Below are positions 1-10,882 of a stretch of 64,000 nt of DNA, one piece after another. Source of the DNA: Tigriopus japonicus (taxonomy: Eukaryota; Arthropoda; Copepoda; Harpacticoida; Harpacticidae); assembly GCA_010645155.1 (NCBI GenBank), contig JAAGOF010000104.1, positions 2,902,640-2,966,639 of the forward strand, in the 5' to 3' direction. Every line of letters begins with the position of its first letter. The stretch's first letter is position 1. The notes beneath the pieces were generated by a model that did not search any database, was not told the DNA's origin, and worked only from the letters and a program-made list of their open reading frames with translations. The position numbers and the translations under genes are program-made.

Positions 1-2301
1 TTGAATTTCCATTGTACTAATCGGACCTAGTGCGTATTTTGAAAGTAATCCTGGCTTGAGCCATCCTTGTATAGACCTACAAGAGTTAAAGGTAGCCTTG
101 CTTGATCATCATAACCCTGGGTGGCCAAGACTAGTCTGAACAAAATTTTGACCGCAATCCATTATTTTACTGTTATCCAGTATTATATTATTTTATACTG
201 TAGGTAACGGTTTTTGTACTTGTCGCCTTGTACTACATTTTTCAGCTTAACTTTACTCAATTAGCCAATGGATACCCTCATCCGGATAATGGGGGAACAC
301 GGGCTTGCAACAGCTGACTCCCAACCAAGCCGGATGGAGTGTCATGAACCTTTGGAAAAAATAGATGGCGCCACAAGGTAAGCGGTCCCAATGTCTATGT
401 TTACTTGAAAACGTCCATCGTTTATTCAAACCGGTTCATAAGACTTCTAAGCAAGGTGTGTGTGTGTAAAAACTGTCAGTAATGGAGTGATGCTTTTTCC
501 TCTCTAACGCCTAAAAATCAATGTGAATGGAGTTCAACGCCTATGTATAAGAGAGTTCAGCCATATTTTTGGGGCTCTTTCAGTCCATTGCTAGAATGGA
601 ATACATACAATCTACGGCATATCAAGTATACAAAATCAATGGGAGTTTTGAAATCCTTTGTTGCAACGAACTAACGGTTAGAATATCTTTGATTTCAGTT
701 ATGAGTAGACTACTCCCAACACATAATCTTATTAGCTTTCTCATCAAACTTGATGGATGATTCATATAAAAGATCTCCCGGCTGCTCAAATCTCCACAAC
801 GATCAAGACGGGAAAGTTTTATCAATGGTCTTCCTCGAAGTTCTGACAACTTGGCAAACCGAGTTAGGAGCAAAATATTGCATTCAGCTGTTTTCCAGAA
901 TATTGCAAGGCAATAAAACCAGCCATTGAACCAATTAGTTCACATTTTTGACGCAAATACTCGTAAATTTCTAGTTCATGTATCACTTTGTCTGCCCCGT
1001 TGACGATTTGAACTAGTATCGAAAGAAAAAGTTTCCGGAAGTTCAGTCGGGCAGAAGAATTCGTCAAAGGGCTTAGCAATCTCTGATGTAAAGGTTCCAT
1101 GCAAACTCCACGTTGCTATTGTATTTATTTCAGCTATATTCTCAATTGTCAAAGGTGACTTTCGTGATACGAAAAAAAACATTGTTCTACGAGTCAAATG
1201 CCTACAAAAACTCAATAACAAAGCGAAGGCAAAAATCCTGCATTTTCAACCAGAGGAATTTCAAGAATTTCTGCAACGAAATGGCAAATTGATACAAAAG
1301 ACAGATTCCTGCGTTTCAAATTTGGCTTTTTTGGTTCCTCATGATAAACCAATCATGAAGGAAACGTTACTTTATCACAATAGCTACTTTTCCATGGCTT
1401 CTTTTTTTCTTCTTTTAAGTTAGGCTCACAACAATGCCTTTCATTCTTCGGAATCTTTTTTTTCTGCAACGAAACATTGGATCAACACCCTCAAACATAC
1501 GCCTGTTAAAAAAGAGAGCTATTATTCGGATGAATGGCCCAGATCTCAATCTCCTAAGGGCGCTTTTTGTTTGGCTGAGCCAAGCCATTGATCAAGTATT
1601 GAACTCTAAAGCTGGATCAAATATTCCCCAAAGTGTCACGTTATTTGGCATCCGGTCCACGTTTGGTCCAAAGTGTCCCTCCAAAGGTGTCTAAATTCAG
1701 CCAAGGATGACGAAAAAGAGAAGTGGTGACCCCTTTAAAAGTCGAATTACGTCCACATTGTGACCTAAAATCTTTTGAATTTCCAAATTGAGTGGGTGAG
1801 TTCAGAGAGAGAGAGAGAGGTCCTTTTCAAGGTGTATCATGTATTTTTTCATGCTTGATTTTGACAAGAGCTGGTCTGGCTTTTGTCCATCAAGGGAACT
1901 GCTTGTTCAGTAATTGGATCCTCTTTCAGTCCATTGTTTGAGACCTACGGTGAGTCTGTATAACCACGACAAGAAGTGCGTGCTACTAACCCAAAACAGC
2001 TCTATCTATCCATTGTACTTAGCTCACCTTGTGCTTTGACTCGAGGGTATGAAACAAAGTAGAACAACTTCATTACCTCAAGAGCCACAAAGGACCTCTT
2101 GTAAGCAATCTACTGCTTTATCATCCATCCCTCTACATAGTTCCTGATCGACAAACGTGGGCTCAATGTTGTCTTAGAGACTAAAACCCAATGAGCGGAA
2201 CAAGAGCCGGACGATTTCGATTGGAATCCGATATTGTCAATTGACATTATCCAAGAGGCATTATTGGGCCGACAGTTAGGGGATTTCTCGAGCACTCGTA
2301 C
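1..2301. other. Non-coding stretch, no supportable gene
   Basis: I see only short AT-rich open frames without splice support. A GA microsatellite lies near 1805-1820 and a short GT run near 458-468. A plus-strand open frame of about 96 codons ends at 1424 and follows an acceptor-like TTTATTTCAG near 1124-1133; it is described among the findings. Confidence 0.5.
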
Positions 2302-2570
2302 CTGTTTCGTTTGATGGTGAGGATACACGGTGGGGGAATGATATTGGACGTGGATTTGCGCCTCATCTTGTCGCGAGCTTTGACGTTGTTCCACACCCAA
2401 ACCACTCCGGAGTCTTCCCTGGAACCTCGACGGGACTCACCCGCCTCCAAATGGGTCCCAAAACTCCCACTCATGCCTCGATTGTTGGGACCCAAGCCTC
2501 CGCCCAAATTGGGCGGAGAAATAGGCATCGGAGGGCGGGAGTAGTATTGAAGACTAGCCCGGCGATGCAT
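2302..2570 (-). CDS. Coding exon with ATG start, Ser/Pro/Arg-rich, product unknown
   Basis: The exon starts at an ATG (2570-2568) and reads MHRRASLQYY, then a Pro/Gly-rich stretch (PPMPISPPNLGGGLG), then SRRGSREDSG and VWVWNNVKARDKMRRKS, ending ILTIKRN before a donor AACAG|GTACGAG. Codon third positions are C/G-rich, unlike the flanks, which supports coding. RRAS and RRKS look like basophilic-kinase sites. The exon leaves two bases of a codon (AG), the same phase as the exons at 31.2 and 53.7 kb. The frame stays open upstream of the ATG to a possible acceptor (ATTACTAG|T) near 2648, so it could instead be an internal exon about 75 bases longer. I recognise no domain. The next exon would lie beyond the left edge or in the first 2.3 kb, where I could not find it. 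Confidence 0.5.
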
Positions 2571-5500
2571 GGACTTCAGACAGTTCAGTTGTTGATGATT
2601 GCATTGCTTAAGTAGCTCGTTACGCACCCTTTGAGTACGAGGACTAGTAATCACACTATCTCGGTGTTTGTAAGAGTAGTAACTAAATGGTCGGCTAAGT
2701 GATCAAAGGACTCAAAAGAGGCAACGAGGTGAAAACGCTAATGTTTGACAGACGCTACGAAAAAAAAGAGCTGTGTTTGTGTTAGCTTGAAATGAGATAA
2801 AATGTAATCATGATTTGGAAATGTCAAAGAAGCCTGGGATGCACTCGTACTTAAGAAATGAAAATCAATTTCTTCCAAAAAGAGAAGATTTATATTCAAT
2901 TGATAGCCTTCTGGAGAAATATGCTTCCATATCCTGGTTCCTGTACTTTTGATGATGATTACAAATTGCCGTCTGAAAAAAATGTCCCTACAATGTTAAG
3001 CTCCTTTTCATAAATCGGAGGGGTTGTCAAGGTATAAGTGGATAGTCCATTAGGACCAATGCATACATAACCTTAAATGAAAAATAATCTTCTTTTCAGT
3101 GAGCAGATTCTTAACGTCAAATAGTTCTGCCAAGAGATGGCGCAATCACATCACGAGAGTGCAACATTTTAGACTATTTCCATGTGGATCATACTAAAAT
3201 TCAAGATAAGGTGCTTCTGATATTGATATTCTGATAAGATATTGGTGCTTCATGGAGATTTTCAATGGGCCATTTAAATTCATTTTGCTCTGGCGGAAGT
3301 AAAACGTCAGATTTCTAAGCATTCACAACAAACTTTTCCCAATGTTGTATTGATTAATGCGATTTCTAAGAAGACAAATGTTAAGAATCTCAACTAATGG
3401 AGTTATTACGTCCATGGTCGTTCAGTTGCTAAGAAGACAATTTTAGAAACAACCCAATTTCTTTTTGGGGAATCTCTTTGAAATAAGGAAGACTTGTTGT
3501 CAACGAGAACTTTTCACGAGAGCCAAAGCTCTTTCTTTTTACTCTCGCAAGATCTGACGTCAAAGTAAACATACCCAAGTGGTCCCTACATTTTGGGACC
3601 ATAAGATCGGATCCTTTACATGGCTTTTGATATGACCATGCTATCGAAAAGGATGCGGGGTCCATTTCAATGGAATGATTCTTGACACCATCCTAAAGAA
3701 TTCCGAGCAAGTTTTAAAAGACCTTGACGTTAGATAAAAACTTCTTTTCGCTCAAGTTTTTGTTCCACTTTAAACATCATTGCTTGGTAAATGTTCCCAA
3801 ATGCCTCAAGGAGCATTTTTGAAAGAGCAAGTAAATCTCTTGTCAGGCTAAATTAAAGTGAACCCTTTGAAGACACAATTGAGTAATCTGTGTTTCCTTT
3901 GTTCCATATTAGGGTAGATTTGGAATGTTCTCAAGGTCTGTGAATAATTTTGGATGTAATTCTTGCTCAATTGATTTACAAGTGTTCTGATCCTGTCCTT
4001 TTGCCCATGTTTTTTGAACAATACATAAACAATTCAGGAGTTGCTAGTTTTCTTGGGATTCTCAAGGTTCCTCTAGTTTTAGGTACTTCCAATCAGCGTC
4101 AGAGTGTTTGTGTTTAAACTTCATTTCAAGACATGTTTTGAATTCAAAGACAAGGAGTTTAGTCAACAAATGGGCTGATTATGCGTCAAAGGACGAATGG
4201 CGAAGATGTTCTAAGCAAAGTGCTTGTTTACGTCCTATTCTTACTGTAGAGAGTGTAGAATCGGCGGACTAAAGAGACGAGAGCCAATCAAATATGCTGG
4301 AAGGGCATGTTACAGGATACACTCAAGAATTCGTACCTTGTCAAGCGAACCAAACATCTGTTCTACTGATATTCAAACTTTTTTGCTATTCTTTGAATTT
4401 TAAATTCTGACAATTGTGTATCTTTTTGAGGGCATTGAAGACGCAAATCCACGGACAAATTGATTTGGCAGATCAGGTAGAAAATCGATTGTCCCTGCCA
4501 TTTTGATCAAATACACCCCTGTATCAATTTTATTGGCAGATGATTTCAAAGTCACTAGTCCGGCCTTTCATTTTGATATTCAAAAAGGGGAAGGTAGGCT
4601 GCAAAATAGAAAGGATTCCCATGCAAAGCTGACGTTGTCAGTCCTTCCAAACATCTAAAGATCCTCATGACAAAGATACGCCAACTTGACCCTAACGATA
4701 AGTGACTTTAACGTGAAGCTTCAAAAAAGCCCAACAAACCAAGAAGCGCAAGAAAAAAAATGCAGTCAATTGGAGCCTTTGACCCAAAAAATATTGGAGC
4801 AATAGCTCGAGCATTGCTTATTATGCAATATGATAACTAAATTGCTTGTTATTGGCATGTATTACTTACACTGATTGGAAAATCGAATTTCGTTTTATCT
4901 TGAACTTCCTGTGTTGATGGTGGCGACAACAACGGCAAACATTTGAAGCTTGCAAAAAGCCCAAGATCTTGACCTAGTTGACGTATCTTTGTCATGAGGA
5001 TCTTCACAAACACCGTAGAAAGTGGAAACAACCTTTGGCATTTGTTGTTTTGTGGCAGGAGCTCCTTTTCAAACACATAAAACCTTCAATGAATTAGCCT
5101 TTGCTTTATTAAGATAAACAACTAGTTTGTTCTCGTGGCATGTTCATTAATCTTTTTTAATACGATGATAAAAGCCTTTTTGTTGACATCTATTGCCATA
5201 TCCAAACTTTGTTTGCTCTGTGCGCCAATTTTTGCGACAAATTAGTTTACCTCAGCGTAATTTCTAAAGCACGACTCGTCAACCTGTGGGTCGAGGTCCA
5301 ATTTTGGGCCTTTAGAATGAGTTTCATTGGGCCAAAGACCTTTCGTAAAAGTTCACAACAGAGGTCTAAAAGCCACCTGAAATACACTAGCTTTGGGCTA
5401 TTGGTTGCCTGAGAACCTATTTTTAGAAGTGGGCACATGTGCCCACCATCATCTATTTGGTGGGCTTTGATCACACGAGCTAGAATCTAGTGGTCGTGGA

Positions 5501-7213
5501 CTCGAAAGTTGTGGCTGACTTTTGTTTTAACAAAAGATGACAAGAAAGTGCATAGTTGAGCCACACACGTTGCATTTTCAAAGAATAATAGGTATGAAAT
5601 AGTTTCAGCTAACGACTTTACTGTCTTGTCACTATGTACTTAGCAGGGCAGGTTCTTAGGTTAGATTTGGACACATAAGAAGGCCGACGAAATCAAACGA
5701 AGGAAATTCTGATTGTAAACTGACCCCATGGTTTAATACAAAGGACCATCAGAATTAGACACTTACTCGTTACGAAATCTCAAATCTTGCCATTTTTAAG
5801 AGGGCCAATACTTAAAATATCGGCCATTCTGTCCGGATTGAATTACAACAGGATAAACACTGCTGACTGGATTGAAAGAACACTTAAGGTAAACATTTAC
5901 GTTTTGCCAAGGCCTTTTAAGTAGTCCATCAAAAGTTGATTTCATCACTGAAAAAGATCCACAAACGAGATTCTTCAATCCCTTTCAGTCTGGGTAAAAA
6001 TGATGGCCTTGCCATTCCAATCATGCGTGCTTCTCTGTGAGAGCATCCGATTCATCTTTATTTTTTACCTCTAATGAGGGTTTGCATGACAAATAAGCTC
6101 GTTGGTTATACCGCATAATGCATTTTCAAAACTGCTCAAAGCAACTTACTGATGGTTAGATAAAATCGATTGACTCTTCTGGATTATAACAATCAAATGA
6201 AAAAAATACGGTTAAGAAAGCCGATTTCAGCATCAATAGTTATAAACTATCTTTTTTCATTTTACTTTTCGTTAACCTTACAATAAGAAATAATAAAGGC
6301 ACTACAAAATTCAATTTACAGGATAAAGCCAAAGTTTTTGCCTAGAAGAGTTCTAAGGAACAACTGAATGTTGTATAATTTCGAGCTCTATCATTTGTGC
6401 CCAACTGAAAATCCTTCAATGTTTCAAGAAGCAGCTCGAGCTTTAGATACAGAAAATCTTATCCATTAGAGGACATAAAGTCAGCTGTTTTTGGTTTCCA
6501 TTTGAGTTCTCTCCAGACCAATACTAAATACCTATTGAATGCAATGAACGGCAAAATATTCAAGAGGAACTGCTTCCATTTCGTCAAGTTCATTGATGAA
6601 AGAATTGCGCGGGTTTCTACTCAAACTTTTGATTTTCATGCCAACGTCAGATGTCAATCTAACTGCGGATATCTTGGAGTCTTGATGGAGCTGGATCTAA
6701 GGCTTTCTCACTTTTTTGGTTCCTTTCGTAACTACAGTACACCGATTGAGAAAAAGGAAATATATATACTCCAGAGACCACACGTTTTTGAGGAAATGTA
6801 CTGTATTAATACGGCCAAGCTTCATTCCATCACATGCCAATTACAAAGAGACAAGGATCCAAGACCAATGAATAAAGATTTAGTGAGAGAGTCAGATGGT
6901 CTTTCTGTTCCTAATTTTAACGAGAACTAACCAAACTCAGAATACCATGAAGATTATGTGCTTAATAGTGTTGCAAAAAGGTTTATAATGGAAAGCTACC
7001 TGTAGAAAAGTCAATAAAGAGCGGATGCACCAATTGAAAATGTCTGAACTTTCATCAAATCTAACGAAACGTTAACTTTTCGGATCTGAAACAGTCTGCT
7101 AATATGCAAATTTCTTTATCCAAAGGTCTCTCTCAGATTGGATTATGAATTCAGCGTGACCAGTTTTTTCTAGCTCATGTCTCGGTTTTGTAACCGATAC
7201 AAGGGATTGAAAG
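2571..7213. other. Non-coding stretch, no supportable gene
   Basis: AT-rich sequence with no open frame showing codon bias or splice sites. The one striking site is a perfect 18-bp palindrome at 5429-5446. The longest plus-strand open frame (6502-6930) starts at TTG and resembles nothing I know. Confidence 0.45.
5429..5446. repeat. Perfect 18-bp palindrome
   Basis: GTGGGCACATGTGCCCAC is its own reverse complement, with an E-box-like CACATGTG core. It could be a dimeric bHLH-type site or chance; nothing beside it is a gene. Confidence 0.5.
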
Positions 7214-7487
7214 TAGTGATGTGTTTCGAACCAGGAGTGCTGCCAGTTTTGACCTGGAAGTTTCTTGCTGTTAAAAAGGGTAAGTATTGAACTTTTTGAA
7301 AAGACCTAAACAGAGACCAATTTGGCAACACTCGAACTAGTTCGATTTCGAGTTTCATCGAAAATGGATTTCGACTTGGCAGATAAGGTCTATTGCCTTT
7401 TTAAAAGATTAGTTGTGGTCAGATGTTTGACCCTAAAAAACAAAATGGCAAAACTCTGCCAAAAATCCAACTCGAAACACATCAGTA
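7214..7487. mobile_element. hAT-type MITE, family 2, copy 1
   Basis: This is a 274-bp non-autonomous element. It starts TAGTGATGTGTTTCGA and ends CTCGAAACACATCAGTA, so the terminal inverted repeats are about 16-17 bp with one mismatch. The 8-bp flanks (ATTGAAAG and AATAAAAG) match at six of eight positions and fit a decayed target-site duplication. The interior is clearly homologous to 26022-26325, sharing for example GAACTAGTTCGATTTCGAG and AATGGCAAAACTCTGCC. No transposase is encoded. The 8-bp duplication of the other copy and the TAGTGATG end point to the hAT superfamily. Confidence 0.75.
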
Positions 7488-9402
7488 AATAAAAGTCCCT
7501 GTACGTAAATCAGTTGAGTCATTTTGTGTCAATGCAATATAACATTTGGTCGGATAACTTGTTCGAATTTGCCGCTCTGGGGCAACCTTGAACGTATTTG
7601 TGTTCCTTAATGCTCTCATGAGTGGACAGCATCTGATTTTGTTCCATTGTTTTTGTTCTTCTTTTTTTTTGGAAGTGGAACGACAAGTGCCTACATCACC
7701 ATTCGGAGAGTGAGTAAGTAGCCAATCTCCGAGTTCTCCTTTCTCGGATATGTATGTCAAAGGAGGCAAGAATTACTCGGAATTTGTGATTGCACCCGTT
7801 CTCCGTCTGTCCAAAGGCTTCGAAAAACTACTTTATCAAGATCTCAACTGTCCTAATAATAAAGAACTCAATTAGAGCTAATCCAACTACTTTTGTAAGA
7901 GCCCTTTCGCAAGAACAAGAACAGTCTTACAACGAATTCGTACTTTGTCTTCTGACATTTTAAAGGGACATCCCATCTTCAATGGCTTTAATGTCAGGGA
8001 GTGACTTTTTTCTGTCTTCGCTGACTTTTCAAAGCTCGGTAAAGAACCGAAAGCCCCTTTTTCCCTCAGGTAATATGTGTTCTTTAATCGAAAAAAAAAA
8101 TACATTTCCTCAATGGACTCACGGTCAAACACGAACGAATGCTAGTTCCGCCTTGCATTAATGAATTTCTAAGTGTGTGTGTGTGTGTATGTGTGTGTGT
8201 CCTGGTCGACTGGTTCATTGAGGGTCAGGTTCATAATGTTCAATGCTTGATATGTTCCTATGCACCCATCCTCATTCTCAGGATGAGCCTTTCAACTAAG
8301 GTTTGTGTTTGCTTCAGAAAAGGCATAAAAAACGTCTTACGAAAGTTACAACAGGGCGTTAAAAATGTGATAAGAAATCGATGCGTCAACCGTTTCGAGT
8401 TTGAAGTTTCTCATGATAAATATTCATGATAATGTAGCATATGAGTGTGTACCTACGGTTTCTTCACGCCTTTGTTTGGTTTAGGAAGGTGTGTGAACCA
8501 TGTTGATTATTGCGTGATAGGCGGTTGAATTTTCTTCTCCGAACAAAAAAACCTGTCGACTTTGAGAACCAACCGTCATAACAAAAAAGGTTGAAAGCCA
8601 ACCACACTAATATGTGAAAGTTTGAGTGACTTTTCCATATTGTAGAACTTGGAACAGAGGTACATTAGCAAACCAAACTCGTGTGTCTTAATTCAATTTT
8701 TTTTGACTAACTTTTGCTCTTGTCATGCTTGTAAAAAATGGGAAAAAGCTTCTGCTCATCCATCAATTTTTCAAGAGGACTCTGTCAAAAAAAGTGACAC
8801 ATTTCGTTTGGCAAGACGTCGTGGAGACACCTCTCACTTTTGCATATGTTCTCATCTCAGAGATGAAGATTCATTACGGATCTTGAGAGAAAGCATGGTA
8901 CTCTCATCTTGGGATGGGTTTGCTTGTCTCAGATCTCCTGGCTGTGAGATCACCTGCTACGATTGTCTTTGATCAATGTGGTGGTGGAAGCAGTTCTGTT
9001 CCACCCTTTAGATAGATAGGGCGATGTGGTCAATTCTTCAAAGTAAATCCATCTCAAGCGAGACAAAGAGAGCGAACGGCAAGTCCAACAACGTGGATCT
9101 TTGGATTGAGCGTTCCAACAAGGATCAACAGATAATCCTGACGGGATTACGAGCTACCTTTCCGTCACATACTATTCATTCGGCAGCCTGCCAAACTGCA
9201 TTACCCGAAATCAATTGGGCAGAGTGTGCCACAAAACTCATCATATTCTAGGGCACAGCTACCATAAACGTACATCCGTCACTAGGAAACTAGCATATTG
9301 GCCTTGTTGAGACAAAATATGGAGGATGCTTGCTCCTTTGTAAAAAAGCGACTCGAGAGGTCACGCTCTTGTCAGGAGACAAAAGGTCCATTGAAAGTAG
9401 CT
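7488..9402. other. Non-coding stretch with a GT microsatellite
   Basis: No supportable gene. A (GT)n run with one interruption lies at about 8173-8200. The remaining open frames are short and lack splice sites or codon bias. Confidence 0.45.
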
Positions 9403-9850
9403 CTAGTAGTGTTGTCCTACCCGAGGTACCAATGCAATCATCAAAGCTGAGTTAGAAAGTGTCACCAGATTCTTGGTCACGTGGAGAAGACCCCCATCCA
9501 ATCGCGTTCGGTGAAGATGACCTCCTGTGAGAAGGGAATATGAATGGGGGGACTTTCGTTGCTCTTCCTGGATGTGCTCGTGGTTCTCTCTGATTTTGGA
9601 AGCACCCATGTTGGAGGTGGGATTGGTAGTGGTGTTATGGGTGGAAGAGGTGTTTTTCCCTTGGTCGAAACTGTTCTCTCTGGAGGCCTCGAGGATTGGT
9701 TGCTGCAAACTGGCCCGACGTTGCTGATGAATGAGGTATTGTTTGGGACTGATGGGGGATCGGGCATAGTACAGATGAGGGCTGGGGGTTTTACTGTGAA
9801 AGCGAAGGATGCAGTGGTGATGATCATGATATTGGAGCGATCTTGTTGAG
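9403..9850 (-). CDS. Internal coding exon, His/Ser/Gln-rich, product unknown
   Basis: The preferred frame begins STRSLQYHDHHHC, continues through ARSPISPKQYLIHQQRRASL and ENSFDQGKNTSS, and reaches HSYSLLTGGHLHRTRL. By my count about two thirds of third codon positions are C or G, against about half in the competing frame (the one containing KTPLPPITPLPIPPPTW). Two overlapping acceptors, TTACAG and TTACAGAG, lie just upstream; the second, cutting at 9850, would accept exons leaving two codon bases, as those at 10.1, 31.2 and 53.7 kb do. No donor stands out; the frame stays open to a TAG at 9403, so the low end is uncertain. It shares an RRASLQ motif with the exon at 2302-2570. I recognise no domain. 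Confidence 0.45.
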
Positions 9851-10129
9851 CTCTGTAATTTGAACGTACATTTATTTTTCATTTACTTTTATCCCCTCCA
9901 AAAATGAGCCCCCTTTTTCGCTTTTACGCATCATTTCCCGACCATTTCATTGGGTTCCAGGAAAGGCATTTCCTTGGGTGGTTTTCCCAAGTTGTCAGGA
10001 TCATGTTAAGATTGAAGAGGCCAAAAGAGGCTCTCGCCCAAAGGGGTAAGTTCTTAATCCGATTAAATGTTAGAGCCCCTGATAATTTGGATCAGGGAGC
10101 CCAATTTCTCGCAAACATCATCATGATCA

Positions 10130-10882
10130 TCACCATTCGCGCAGAGGATTGGAAGCGAGCACCATTGCAGGATGATGACAAGGCACTGGGTTGGGATGAC
10201 ACGAGAGAGACACTTCGGGTAATTGGTTCCGAAGCATGGTCCTCAAGTGGGTTTCATCAAAATCAGAGTCTGACTTCATGTCAGCGGAGGACTCTGGATC
10301 TGGTTGTGGCGGCGGTAACAATGGGGAGGATGTTGTCCGTGGGCTCACTTTTTCAGACTGGTCACATGTTACTTCACAGAGCGGCGTCTGGCTGATGCCA
10401 TCATCGGCCTCATTACTCACGTCTGTTCCCTTCGTAGCTCGGTTTTTATGAGCCTCACTTGGCAAGTTAGCGTTTGTCTTCGAATCCCGACACCCATTCA
10501 ATTGAGGAGGAGGAGGAGGAGGATCAGGCGAGAGAAGCACTTCGATGTCTTTTGCATCGAGCGTTCTGACCTCCAAATCAAGACTGAGTGTCCCTTTCGA
10601 AGGCGAAAGTTTTCTCCTTATCCTCCGGGGAGAATCTCCATCCAAATCCAGTGGTCCCACTAGTTCTCTGGCGTGTTCCTTTTGGCATTCATCCGTTGTC
10701 GTCTCGCTGTCGTGTCCAGGTGGTCTGGCTCGTGAAGCTCGACTGGTTGAGGCCTCGGTGTGGCCTGGACTGGGACTGCTCGAAGGGGATCCTTTGGACT
10801 CATACTTTCCGGGTTCCGAACGGGAACGGTGCAACAGCTGCCTCACAAAGCGAGACGCCTTGGAATAGCAGGACAGAGGCAT
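10130..10882 (-). CDS. Coding exon with ATG start, acidic/Pro/Ser-rich, product unknown
   Basis: About 250 codons are open from ATG at 10882, reading MPLSCYSKASRFVRQLLHRS, then a Ser/Pro-rich disordered region (SSSPSPGHTEASTSRASRAR), a basic DSPRRIRRKLSPSKG segment, an LSLDLEVRTLDAKDIEVLLSP segment, six prolines, and SDSDFDETHLRTML near the end. Codon use is strongly C/G-ending compared with its surroundings. The frame stops at TGA (10132-10130), but a possible donor GAATG|GTGATG at 10134 would leave two codon bases, so this may be a first coding exon rather than a complete protein of about 250 residues. Upstream sequence (10.9-12 kb) is CT/AC-microsatellite-rich and could be 5' UTR and promoter. 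No known domain was recognised; it looks intrinsically disordered. Confidence 0.6.
   Translation of the reverse strand: MPLSCYSKASRFVRQLLHRSRSEPGKYESKGSPSSSPSPGHTEASTSRASRARPPGHDSETTTDECQKEHARELVGPLDLDGDSPRRIRRKLSPSKGTLSLDLEVRTLDAKDIEVLLSPDPPPPPPQLNGCRDSKTNANLPSEAHKNRATKGTDVSNEADDGISQTPLCEVTCDQSEKVSPRTTSSPLLPPPQPDPESSADMKSDSDFDETHLRTMLRNQLPEVSLSCHPNPVPCHHPAMVLASNPLREW

Noticed and set aside
6502..6930. 142-codon plus-strand frame
   Set aside because: It starts at TTG, has AT-driven codon use, no splice sites and no recognisable motif.
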